NCBI GenBank assembly: GCA_016927835.1
Contig: JAFGMA010000227.1
Span: forward strand, 1 to 41,025
DNA: 41,025 nucleotides
Origin: Candidatus Zhuqueibacterota bacterium
Lineage (GTDB): Bacteria > Zhuqueibacterota > Zhuqueibacteria > Thermofontimicrobiales > Sulfurfontimicrobiaceae
Direction of reading: 5' to 3'
The translations under genes and the position numbers were made by a program. A model generated the notes under the pieces. That model saw only the letters and a program-made list of their open reading frames with translations, was not told the origin of the DNA and made no database searches. Shown piece after piece: positions 16,859 through 27,100 of the stretch; within the stretch, counting starts at the first letter, position 1; the number at the start of each line of letters is the position of its first letter.

Positions 16859-18634
16859 CTAAAATGAATAGGACAATCCAATCCTGAAATCAGGTCCGCC
16901 GAAACTTACTTTTGGATAGGGCACGAGCTCATTGTCGAGTTGAATGCTTTCAGTCTCATCATTACCCTCATCATCTTCTTCACCGGTTTTCACATCATAT
17001 TTCCACTTATTGAAAGTCATCCCCATATAATCGGCTTCGCCAAAAATATTGAATTTGCCGAGATTCAATCGAACACCGATTTGAGCGAACCATTCGAAAG
17101 CAGCCGATGACAGATCATTATCATTTCCCTTGCTCAATTTACTGAGCACGCCGGATTCGGGAGTTTGCATCGCGATTCCGAACCCGAGACCGACGCCCGG
17201 ATAAACATACAGAAATTCCGGGAGAATTCCGAAATGATGCGATAGCGACAGGTCGAAAATCAACGCGCTTAAATCTTCATTCAAATGTGCAAAACCCACA
17301 GAAAAATCAGCCGCATTATCATTCACAATGTCATAATAGCCCAGATTTATTTTTACAATTGAAGCCACATCCAGATCTGATTTCCCTGTATAATCTACGG
17401 TAACCTCCGTTTTATCAATATACTTATGATCCACTGTTCGCGTTAATTTAATATTATTCGCTTCTGCGGTAATGGGTGCGATTGTATAGGTCAATCCCAG
17501 GCGAAAGCCGCTCATCCAGCGGTTCATTTCCCGGAGCGCCATACCTTCCTTAATAATATAACGACCCTTCAAAATCTTCGCGCGCGCAAATCGGTCCTGA
17601 ACGCTGGTGACATAAATGATGCCTCTTTGAACTTCGGCACGACCATAGGATTCCCCGGTTTCTGAATCCACAAATTCCTCGCCAACTTCGAGCACCTTGA
17701 AAGTAGTGCCTTTTTTCAAGCCGACATCCTGTCCCAGGTTGATCACCACTTCGCCCCAGCTTTTCTTCACGATCGATGCTTCGAGTGCGACTTTTTCCTT
17801 GAGTTCGCGAATCAGGTGTCCGGATTCAACTCTGCTGAAATCGCCAATCAAACGCGCTTTCGCGGTATTATTTTCAGCGCTAACGATCCTCAAAGTACCG
17901 ATTCGTTCGGTTTCGGCGGTGATATCGGGTTTTTGATCGGCTTCTACCTCGCTCTTTTTGATTGCCAAAATTTCAAAATTCATCCCTCGCTTCACACCGA
18001 GCGATGTTCCTCTGTCGATAATGGCATTCGAATGGTCGATAGATTCAATGAATGCCTGAATGGCGAAGTATTTGAAAAATCCATCTACGACCTTTTCCGC
18101 TACTTCATCGAGCGCCTCGAAGAATGCCGTGCGCTCATTTTTTCCTTTTGAGCTTCCGCCGGCTTCCACGGCTTCACTGTAGACACCGGTTTCAACATCC
18201 AGCATTTTGAGGGTAGCCTGCACTTCCGCATCATAATATGCGTCGGCAGTTTTTTTGCCCTTTTTATCGTATTTTGCAGAATGGTATTCACTCGAATTTT
18301 GAGTGAAATTGCCAACGATGAATTTTTGCACACCTGCAATGCGACCGAACTCAACGACGGACGCCTCATCGATGGCACCGGACATTTGCAAGCCCTGCTC
18401 TTCCATGATCTTGCTCAGATTCTCTCGATCGATTACATTGAAACGATACGACTGAATGATCCGGGTCAATATCTTGTCTGTCAGCGCATTTTGATAGGTG
18501 ATCGCATTCAATCCCTTCCATCCGGTACAGGGCACAACTGCTATATTCTCTTTTTCCGCGTTTTGCGCGATGCCCTGCCCGTAAATCAAATAGAGCACAA
18601 AAATGGTTGATGCAATTTTGAGATATTTCATCAT
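16859..18634 (-). CDS. CsgG-domain protein fused to FlgT-like domains and a C-terminal outer-membrane barrel
   Basis: The protein is 591 residues, ATG preceded by GGAGGG. It has a signal peptide (about 1-23) and a CsgG/FlgO-type domain (about 28-195, NIAVVPCTGWKG, FNVIDRENLSKIMEEQGLQ). Two consecutive small beta-domains resemble FlgT C-terminal or SH3-like modules (about 205-280 with DRGTSLGVKRGMNFEI; about 292-366 with NLGQDVGLKKGTTFKV). A barrel-like region of about 220 residues ends in GLSYSF. CsgG proteins form the outer-membrane pore for curli subunits; FlgO/FlgT relatives are flagellar outer-membrane factors. A fusion of this domain to a separate barrel is unusual. It has its own putative promoter (18834-18862) and is the last of the six-gene block. 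Cargo unknown. Confidence 0.75.
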   Translation of the reverse strand: MMKYLKIASTIFVLYLIYGQGIAQNAEKENIAVVPCTGWKGLNAITYQNALTDKILTRIIQSYRFNVIDRENLSKIMEEQGLQMSGAIDEASVVEFGRIAGVQKFIVGNFTQNSSEYHSAKYDKKGKKTADAYYDAEVQATLKMLDVETGVYSEAVEAGGSSKGKNERTAFFEALDEVAEKVVDGFFKYFAIQAFIESIDHSNAIIDRGTSLGVKRGMNFEILAIKKSEVEADQKPDITAETERIGTLRIVSAENNTAKARLIGDFSRVESGHLIRELKEKVALEASIVKKSWGEVVINLGQDVGLKKGTTFKVLEVGEEFVDSETGESYGRAEVQRGIIYVTSVQDRFARAKILKGRYIIKEGMALREMNRWMSGFRLGLTYTIAPITAEANNIKLTRTVDHKYIDKTEVTVDYTGKSDLDVASIVKINLGYYDIVNDNAADFSVGFAHLNEDLSALIFDLSLSHHFGILPEFLYVYPGVGLGFGIAMQTPESGVLSKLSKGNDNDLSSAAFEWFAQIGVRLNLGKFNIFGEADYMGMTFNKWKYDVKTGEEDDEGNDETESIQLDNELVPYPKVSFGGPDFRIGLSYSF

Positions 18635-18833
18635 GAAACCCTCCTTCTGGATTTATGATAAACTGGCATTCAAATTGACATAAAACTGATATGACTCTCC
18701 CCCAAGCGGCGCAACAGGAAGTATTCGCGTAACATACACCGAGGTGAGCTAATCTAAAGATCGTATCTAATCAGTTTTCAGGCACTTATTAGAGCAGCTT
18801 CTCGGGTCGATATTTCCTGATAAGTGTTAAATA

Positions 18834-18862
18834 AATGTAAATATAATGGCAATGAAAGTCAA
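18834..18862 (-). promoter_or_regulatory. Promoter of the CsgG-barrel gene
   Basis: TTGACT (18857-18862) and TACATT (18834-18839) on the minus strand are separated by 17 bp, in the 399-bp gap 18635-19033, giving a leader of roughly 190 nt. The core CTTGACTTTCATTGCCATT differs at one base from the sequence at 33400-33418 upstream of the S51 peptidase. The rest of the gap holds one hairpin (18980-19006) and no gene. Confidence 0.5.
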
Positions 18863-18979
18863 GCGTTTTTTAAGGTTGAAAGCAATGTTTCAATGAGGAT
18901 AGATGCGATTGAATTTGCATTATAATGGAGGATCAGAATCGGAACCTACTTTTCATACGATTTTGGGAGAAGACCGATC

Positions 18980-19006
18980 CTGGCAGCGACGTCCTGATCC
19001 TGCCAG
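18980..19006 (-). terminator. Hairpin after the small CsgG-TPR gene
   Basis: Perfect 7-bp stem CTGGCAG / CTGCCAG (18980-18986 / 19000-19006) with a 13-nt loop, 27 bp past the stop of the 19034 gene. There is no U-tract, so intrinsic termination is weak or absent. Confidence 0.3.
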
Positions 19007-19033
19007 AATTGGTGGATCGAGTATTAAATTGAG

Positions 19034-19723
19034 CTAAAATATTCGCTTTGAGCTGAGTTTTTTCAGGCGGATTTTGGCGGCGGTGAATTTTGAATCGAGT
19101 TGGAGTGCCTGACGATAATATTTTTTTGCTGCTGCGATATCGCCATGGTCCTCAGCGTCAACACCCTGGGAAAATGCTTTCACAGCCTCGATGGATAGAT
19201 CACCGGTTTCATCGAGTTTTGCTTTTTCGCTTTTTGTCAGTTTGATATCCAGATTTTTCAACACATTTTTGGTTAATTTTGAGATGAGCTCGAGGATCTT
19301 CTTTGTTTTTCCTTCCGCTTTTCCGGCATTGAGCGTTCGACCCGTTTCAACATGTACAATGCGTGCATCGAGTCGAATTTTATCGCCAAAAGCCACCATG
19401 AATGATCCGAGAACCAGGTAATGGGCACCAACGATCTTTCCGACTTTAACCTGTGAACCTTGATCGATTAATCCCGATTGCGAGAGTGACATTTCTTCAA
19501 CAATCGAATTGAGTTGCTGCCGTTCCACGACGGTAAGCAGTTCAATTTGACTTAATTCTGTAATAAACATTTCAGCAATTCCTTTTGACAGGGTGCTGAA
19601 TTCGTCCTTCTTAATCAAGCTGTTATTCGAAAAATCCAAAACCGCCAGCGTTTTGGGGGATTCGGCAGACACAGCGATAGAACAGAGTAGCCCCGCGAGA
19701 ACCAAGATAATCATCGATTTCAT
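19034..19723 (-). CDS. Small CsgG-domain protein with C-terminal TPR
   Basis: The protein is 229 residues with a signal peptide (1-20, ending VSA), a CsgG/FlgO-like domain (about 22-150, KTLAVLDFSNNSL, LLTVVERQQLNSIVEEM, HYLVLGSFMV), a linker, and one TPR-like helix pair (about 175-225, AAAKKYYRQALQLDSKFTAAK). AAGGGAT precedes the ATG. It is closely similar in its core to the CsgG part of the 31512-32870 lipoprotein (LSKGxAEMxIT, VVER, DQSG/SQSGL). This core lacks the membrane-spanning hairpins one would want to claim a pore, so a chaperone or gatekeeper role is as likely. Follows the barrel gene by 132 bp. Confidence 0.75.
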   Translation of the reverse strand: MKSMIILVLAGLLCSIAVSAESPKTLAVLDFSNNSLIKKDEFSTLSKGIAEMFITELSQIELLTVVERQQLNSIVEEMSLSQSGLIDQGSQVKVGKIVGAHYLVLGSFMVAFGDKIRLDARIVHVETGRTLNAGKAEGKTKKILELISKLTKNVLKNLDIKLTKSEKAKLDETGDLSIEAVKAFSQGVDAEDHGDIAAAKKYYRQALQLDSKFTAAKIRLKKLSSKRIF

Positions 19724-19773
19724 GCAATATCCCTTTCGCTAAATTGTTTGAATTGCAAGCTATTTGAGAAGAT

Positions 19774-19850
19774 GGAATAATTTGCGTATTAAAAACTATT
19801 GATCGCTATTTCAATTCCGACTTGCGATCAAACCATGTGCAATTTATTCC
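19774..19850. repeat. Nested inverted repeats between barrel and CsgG-TPR genes
   Basis: The outer arms GGAATAATTTGC (19774-19785) and GCAATTTATTCC (19839-19850) match at 11 of 12 positions. The inner arms TTGATCGC (19799-19806) and GCGATCAA (19824-19831) match perfectly. They fill most of the 132-bp spacer and would fold in the mRNA. Confidence 0.5.
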
Positions 19851-19855
19851 ATTTC

Positions 19856-20959
19856 CTAAAACATATATGAAATCCCCATTACGCTTTCAATCCCGGTAAC
19901 ACTGCTGGCGTTTGACCCGCCTCCCAAACGACCGAAGAGTACCTTCAAATCCCCGGTGATTGCAAATACACTGGAAATATTATAATCGACGCCCCCTCCG
20001 AGACCGAAGAGTGCGGCATCACCGGTTTTCAATTCATTTTCGCCATACGCTCTTAGTTCAACCAGAATGCGCAACCCTGTACGTTCATTCATAGTATAGC
20101 GTGCCAGTCCGTCGATCTCCGCCTGGGGACCATTTGAATTTTTGACTTCGGGCTTCAGACTCGTCCCTGCCCAGGTTTCGTTTTTACCTTTTTGCCTGAG
20201 CACGCCGCTAAAATAGAATGTCCATAACTTGGCTTGCATGAGGTATCCAGCGCTGACACAAACTTTGCTGCCGGATGCGAATTGCTCTCTGCCGCGAATT
20301 TTATCAGCCAAATAATAGGTATAGAGTAAATCAAATGTCAGTTTGGAATTGTCGGTTACCGCAACATCCAACCCCACACTGGTGCTGATCTGATCGCCGG
20401 GATCATAATTATCAACACTGTTTTTAATTGGATTATACTTGGCGCGAAATACATAATTTACGCCGAAACCGGTGACGAATTTTTCACTCAACGGGTGCGC
20501 ATAAGCGAATCCACTGCCGACAGTGAATCCCTGTCCGAAAACGGGCAAGCGAAATCTGAAGGCATCGGTGCTTAATACTTTTGACATATCGAATTCATTT
20601 GCATCCAATTCATTTGTTCCGCTCGGAACGCCAACGCCAAGCCCGATAAGCATCTTGTTATCGAGAAAGGTGTAATTCGCCCGTATGTAAGTGTCTGATA
20701 AACCACTTATTGCCGAATCGCCATACGTTGCCATTCCCGGCGTATTCATAATTTGCACCGTGAAATTCGATGAAACAGGGTAGAATAGCTCGGTGGGACC
20801 TGTTACTTGCATTATCGACTGATCCACATTTTCGACACTATAGCTTTGTGTGACCAGGGAGGTGCGGAATATCCTTTTGCGCTGACCAATCGTAGAATAA
20901 TATTGACTAGAGACCGCAAACGGAAACATCAACAATGCAATAATTAGGAAGCGTTTCAT
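19856..20959 (-). CDS. Outer-membrane beta-barrel protein of unknown function
   Basis: The protein is 367 residues from the ATG at 20959, chosen over a TTG two codons earlier because GGAG lies 7 bases before it. A signal peptide (MKRFLIIALLMFPFAVSS) is followed by long alternating strands with Gly- and aromatic-rich turns, ending in GISYMF, the usual outer-membrane-barrel C-terminus. The style recalls FadL/PorV-like or general transporter-type barrels, but I cannot name the family. It lies directly after the giant ASH-repeat gene and before a CsgG gene, so a role in export or surface anchoring of the giant protein is plausible but inferred only from position. Confidence 0.7.
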   Translation of the reverse strand: MKRFLIIALLMFPFAVSSQYYSTIGQRKRIFRTSLVTQSYSVENVDQSIMQVTGPTELFYPVSSNFTVQIMNTPGMATYGDSAISGLSDTYIRANYTFLDNKMLIGLGVGVPSGTNELDANEFDMSKVLSTDAFRFRLPVFGQGFTVGSGFAYAHPLSEKFVTGFGVNYVFRAKYNPIKNSVDNYDPGDQISTSVGLDVAVTDNSKLTFDLLYTYYLADKIRGREQFASGSKVCVSAGYLMQAKLWTFYFSGVLRQKGKNETWAGTSLKPEVKNSNGPQAEIDGLARYTMNERTGLRILVELRAYGENELKTGDAALFGLGGGVDYNISSVFAITGDLKVLFGRLGGGSNASSVTGIESVMGISYMF

Positions 20960-21036
20960 TATCAATCTCCATTCTGGAATTTAACAGTCAATCATTTAAC
21001 ATCTTCATAAAAATTTAGCCTGAAAGACAGCAGGAT

Positions 21037-21104
21037 GCAGCGGAACAGCAGAATCCTTTAGGTTAAAAGGCTAGGGGCGTTTGCCCTTTCTGCGTTTCCG
21101 CTGC
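21037..21104 (-). other. Branched RNA-like structure after the giant gene
   Basis: A bipartite outer stem (GCAGCGGAA 21037-21045 with TTCCGCTGC 21096-21104, then GCAGAA 21048-21053 with TTCTGC 21088-21093) encloses two hairpins: CCTTT/AAAGG (21055-21059/21066-21070) and GGGC-GTTT-GCCC (21075-21086). It lies in the 154-bp spacer between the giant gene and the barrel gene. It could be an attenuator, processing site or dispersed repeat. Confidence 0.5.
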
Positions 21105-21113
21105 ACCGGTGAT

Positions 21114-24100
21114 TTATTTTAAGAGAGTCATTTTACGCACCTGGACCTTTCCCTCGGACCGAAGCCTGACCAGATAAACACCGCTGGCAACCGGTTTGCC
21201 GAGATCGTTTGTTCCATCCCAGATGATAGCATGTCGGGCAGCACGCAATTCGCCATCGACAAGTGTTTTGACATGTTGCCCCAATATATTGTACACCAGG
21301 AGCGTCGTATGTGACTTTTTAGGCAAGCTGAATAGTATCTTGGTGACCGGGTTGAACGGATTCGGATAATTTTGTGCCAGTTCAAATTTCAAAGGCTGCA
21401 GCGGAATCCCATCGCAATTTTCTTTGATGAATTCCTCATCTCCGGCTATCGCCTTAAACCGTCGCACAAAAGATTCTCCCGGGGTAACGCTGAACTCATA
21501 ATGATCGACTGTTTTAAGATTAATGGCAATTTCGTCTGCCAAATCGAACAGGAACATCTCCTGATCCTCTGGCAATTCAACCGTTTGCTTGAATTTCAAT
21601 TCAACCGTTTCATCGAATTTGGTAATCGCCCCATCGGCGATCAGGTTCCAGATATATCCGCGTTCGCCGGCTGCCCGCACATCGATGGCGTAGTCGCCTG
21701 GCATGGTTTTCCAATCCGAATTATCAACGCGTAGCCGCACATAAAATCCGATAGGGGGCGGCTCGCATGCGTCATAAGAATCCCTGACATTCGATGCACC
21801 GGCTGCAACCGCAAGCAAATTATCTTTATCGGTTACTTTTCCACAGCGCGCATCAATCGTGCAAGCAAGCTGTACCTCCTCGAATTCGCTCATAATCGAC
21901 GTCGGACCCGATGAAATCTCTTTGGCGACGCCAGGGATATATTCTTTCGCCGGAATCAGAATCTTCATCGGTTGCGCCGAGTTATTCACAAAATAGCCTT
22001 CCCAGGGTTTCATAACCGGTGAATTCAATTCATAACCTTGGTCCTTCGGATTATAGTAATAAAGATTGGAAATAAAAGTGGTGTCTTTTTTTACCGAACT
22101 CCAGGCTACGTGGAACGGAAACGGATTGCCTATCTGGCTCCAGCCGGTTGGCAGGACAATTTCGAACGAATCGCTGCTGGAAGCGGAATATCCGCTGTCG
22201 GCGTCAATTGTTATATTCGGTTCCCAACTTACGAGCCAGGCAGCTTCACCGCGTGCGAAAAGCTCGGAAGAAGCGCTCTCTTCAGGTTTCATCTCAGTGT
22301 AACGTCCATAATTGTACATGCCCGCCAGAGAATACCATTTGAACAGGCGCCAATTATATTCATCGTAACGCTTGAAATCGTCGACCAGCACTTTTTCCAC
22401 GGATTTATCGTTTAAATTATACGGCACTGAAATCATGCGATAAATCTCGCCATAAGATTTAAACGGCGCAACTTCGCCGGCGGTGGAAACCGTCAGCCAT
22501 GCCAGGCTTGTGGTATCATTGCCCACGGGATATTGAATTTTTCCCAGGTTGGACTGCAAATCTAGCCGATATTGAACTCCTCTGACGGTTACCGCGTCTG
22601 CCGGAATCTCCAGAGTTAAAGTTGAGTCTGAACTTTCAGCGATAATCTGTTCTTTGAATACTGAAGATCCGCCGGGAGCATATTTAAATTTGCCGCTATT
22701 AATACGCGCATTGGCGGGTTCGATACGGAACTGTAATGTCTTTTTCGACCGGGTTTTTGCGGTTGTCGCCTGAGTGAGCGCAATTGTCGCAACATTGGGC
22801 ACACTGGTTGACCGCCGATTGATATTGTAAATCATTATTTCATCGATAATGCCGTTGAACGGATCGACCTGTGCGCCAGTGTAAACGGTGCGCCCAAGGT
22901 AGGTATGGCTCAAACCATCGGGCAGCTCCCGGTTGTAGAAAAATTGCGCCCGCACTTCTCCGTTTACATAGACGTAAATCGAATCGCTCAAGAATCGTGT
23001 TGATATAAAATACCAGTTGTCGAGCGCGAGTTGAAAATCGGGTATCGGAAATGTATTATCGAAATACAATACGACCAATGACAGAGTGTTTGAAAGATAC
23101 AATCCGTGCCCGAAAGCGCCATTAGCGGATTTATTGCTGAAAATCGTTTGTGAACCGCCTGTCGTGCCCATGCATTTAAGCCATAAATCAACGGTTAACG
23201 GCGTATTATTGACATTCACTTCCAAATCAGCATGGTCGCTAAGCCCATTGAAACGTAAGGCTTTACCTTTAATGCCATCGACTAAAGTTGCGCCTTGAAT
23301 CACTGCTCGCCGACCGTACATACTGGCATCGTAAATCGTATCGCCGGATATCCGCTCGAAGGACCAGCCGGCTACCAGGGAATCGAGTTGCGACCATCCG
23401 TAGAGTGATGAAAACCAACTCGATTTGCTGTCCGTAGCCGCGGGAGGCGGCGCAGAGCTCCCCGCCCAATAATACCACCAATAAGCGTCAGGGGAGTCCC
23501 AGTTGTCGTTTCCGGCAGCAATGATCGAACTGCCATCGATTTGAACTTCGCAGTCGAATCCGCCGGTATCTTGCTGATTAAAAATCTGCACTGCAATTCG
23601 ATTTCGGCCCAAATTCAGATAGGGCAGAATATTCTCGCTTGGCCTCCAATTCCACATTTGCCACGAATCACCGCTCCAGTCGAAAGCGAGAATTCCATTA
23701 ATAAACACATACGCGCCTTCGTTGTAGGTAATTCTCATAATAGCCGATTGCGGCGAATGATACAAATCAAAATCTCTGATAAACCAGCAGCGCGATTGAC
23801 CGGTGCCAAGCACCGAACTGGTTGAATTTGTGCCCAGATTTGCACCGAAAGGCGCCGAGGCATACGTCCAGCTATCACCTAATTGGAAATTGCCGCTGGT
23901 ATCCGGAATCGCGGTTCCCCGTAGCACAACCGTTGTCACTGAGCTGTACTCATCATCGCTCAGCAGTTGCAATTGCCCGAAGTGAGTCCCATGCTGTATC
24001 GGATGAAATATCACTTCCACCGGAGCGCTTCCCCCCGATACGATTTTGAGGGTATTGGGAGATGCACTGAAGGCACTGCCGTAGGTTGTATAAATATTAT

Positions 24101-27100
24101 TTACATTCAGCGTCAAATGTCCGTCATTGGAGACTGTCAGCGTGTTTATCCGCCGGCTGCCGGTGACAATTGTTCCGAAATTCAGCGTATCCGGCTGAAC
24201 GAGAATTAGCGATCCATTATATTCTACCGACTTCGCGTGAATTGGCACTTCATACGTGGCGCTGTCAGGATCATTGCTGATGATTTGCATGATTGTATCG
24301 ATCGCCGCTATCCTTGTTGGCGCATACGTGATACTCACCAGCTTTGAATCACTTGAAGCCACGGTGAGCTTTATCGGAGAAATTGTGAATTGATCGGCGC
24401 TTCCGGATGAGGCAATTTTGATATTACTCACAGATAAAGTCTTTTCGCCGTCATTTTTTACATAGAAATTTTGTTTCACTTTGCGCTTGATCGCTGTGCT
24501 GCCGAAATCAATTTCCGGATGAGAAACTGAAATATCCGACGGATTCAGCTTTCGTCCCTCTCCAGCAAGCGATATTTCGACTTCGCGATTTTTCGGATCA
24601 TCGCTTTGGATCGTGAGGGTGCTGCTGAAGCTCTCATTGGTGGAATCGGCTGTACTGGGTGTTGGCTGAAAGTACAGCAGAACGACTTGCCCGCTCCCCG
24701 GATTGATATTGAATGTCGTTTGAGGATGCATCGCTGTAAAAAGGGAATTCGAATTTGAAATCGAATTAATTTTCAGAATCGTCTCACCAATATTTGAAAT
24801 TATCAGACTCGTGCTGCCGGTTCTGCCCCAACCAATGGATCCAAAATCAATCGATTCCTGCCTGATGGAGATTTGCTGAGGTGTAAAATCCCGCCCGATC
24901 CCCAGCATTCCTATTTCTACCGAATCATTGAGGGGATCATTGCTGAAGATTGTCAACCGCGCGTTGAATGTATCCTTTTGAACCGGGTGAAATGACACGG
25001 TGATCAATTTGCTGCCATACGCCGGCACAACCAACGATGTATCGCTCACGCTGAATTGACTATCACTGGAAACAATATTGGTAACAATGAGCGAATCTTC
25101 GCCTAAATTACTGATAAACAGATTGGCGGACACGGTTGTATTAACCGGAATTTCACCGAAAATCAAGCTATCCGGAGACACCATAATATGCTGTGCTGTC
25201 AACGTATGTCCGGTTCCGGAAACAGGAATCTGGTACGCCGAATGATTGGAATCGTTATTATATAGCACCAACGCCCCGTTTGCCTCACCTTCGCTCACCG
25301 GCGTAAAGGTTACAGCAACCCGCTGCTCCATTCCAGCCTGTACTGTGAATGTAGTCGTGCCCACAGCAAATTGGCTGTCGCTTGAAGATATGGATCGCAC
25401 TTCCAATAGCTCATCACCGTCATTTCTCACTGAAAGATACCGGGTACTGCTTTGCCCGATATTAACGGAGCTAAATTCTAATGATCCCGGATAGACGGTT
25501 ATTTGTTGCTGTTTCAAGTCTCGCCCCACACCGGATACAGAGACAATGAGCCGGGAGCTGTCGGGGTCGTTATTGGTAATTGCCAATTGTCCCGTGATTT
25601 CTCCGACCATAATGGGACGGAAAAATACACTGAGCGACATCGTGGCATTCGGTTCCAATTGGTACGACTTGCTGCTAATTTCGAATTGATCGTTATTGGA
25701 TGAAATATCATAAATCGTTAGCGGCATTTCACCGATGTTTTGGATATACAGATATTTCCATTGTTCGCGCCCGACTGCCACCGAATCGAATTTCAGATGA
25801 CGGGTGGAGACCGATACTTTGGGATTGCTGCGTACGCGTCCTACACCAATGAGCGGGATTCTCACGGTTTCCTGAGCCTCATCATTCGATGTAATGACTG
25901 CCTCCCCTCGAAATGTATCAACACTTGTCGGGCTGAATGCTAACTGGACATAGCGGTCTGCACCAGGCAAAATGGTGAACGCAGTTGAAGGCGATGCGGT
26001 AAAATGTGCATCTGTGGTGGCGATGTTGCTAACCTGCAAAGATTCTTCGCCCTGGTTGGAAAGCAAAATCTGTTGCGAGGTGGTTAATCCTTCGCCCACC
26101 TGTCCGAAATTGATATTTTCAGGACTAACCACAAGCGTCTGTGGAATGACGCGCCGACCGAATCCGAATAATGAAATTTCTTTGATAGGCACTTCCGGAT
26201 CATTGCTTGAAATCGTTAATTCTGCCCTGACCGTGTCTTCGGTTGTCGGCGCAAAAGTGACATAGATGTACCTGCCGGCAGAAGGTTCCAGTGTAAAGCC
26301 GCTTTCATTCACCAGATAGCGAATATCGTTTGCGAGTATGCTATGGATAGTCAATGCGATTTCGCCGGTGTTTTGTATCCAGAGAGGCAATTGCTTCTCC
26401 TTTTGAATACCCACTGAGCCAAAATTCAACTGGCTCGGTGACGAATACAATTTTTGGCGATAAAGATCGCGCCCACTGCCGCTTACGGGCACTTGAATAA
26501 TGCTTTCGTCCGGATCGTTTGAACTAATCTGCAGCTCTGCCTGAACTTTAGTATAATCGGTTGGTGTGAACGACACGATCACCAGTTGCTGGCTATTGCC
26601 GGGCACGATGAAGGCGGTTTGATTGACAGTAAACCGGGTATTGCCGGAAGTAATGTTCGATACCGTCAATTCTCTTTCGCCTGCATTCCGAATCCATAAA
26701 TGCAAATTGGCGCGTGTTCCGATGGGAATCTGCCCGAAAGCCAACGCTTCGGGATTCGGTGAAATATCAGGGGCGTAGCGTTCCCTGCCAATACCCTGCA
26801 GCGTGATTTCCATGGTTTTATCATTGGACCTTATCGTCAATGTCGCACGAGACGTATCCAACTGAGTGGGTCGGAAATAGACATATCGATACCAGCTCTC
26901 GCCCGGACCGAGTGTGCCCCCGGTGGTTACAGTGCTGAATTGGGAATCGTCAATTTTCATATCATATACGACCAGGTCTTGTTCGCCCAGATTGCTAACC
27001 TGGTAGTATACTCTGCTCTGGCTTTCCAATGCGACTTTGCCGAAATTCCACACCGAGCCGCTATTGCTCACCCACAATTCGGGCTGGCGCAATTCCTTTC

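Noticed and set aside
16859-19723. Curli operon
   Set aside because: CsgG-like domains are present, but no CsgA/CsgB-type repeats, CsgE, CsgF or CsgD are seen.
21037-21104. Integron attC site
   Set aside because: The branched stem lacks the RYYYAAC/GTTRRRY core ends and no integrase is present.
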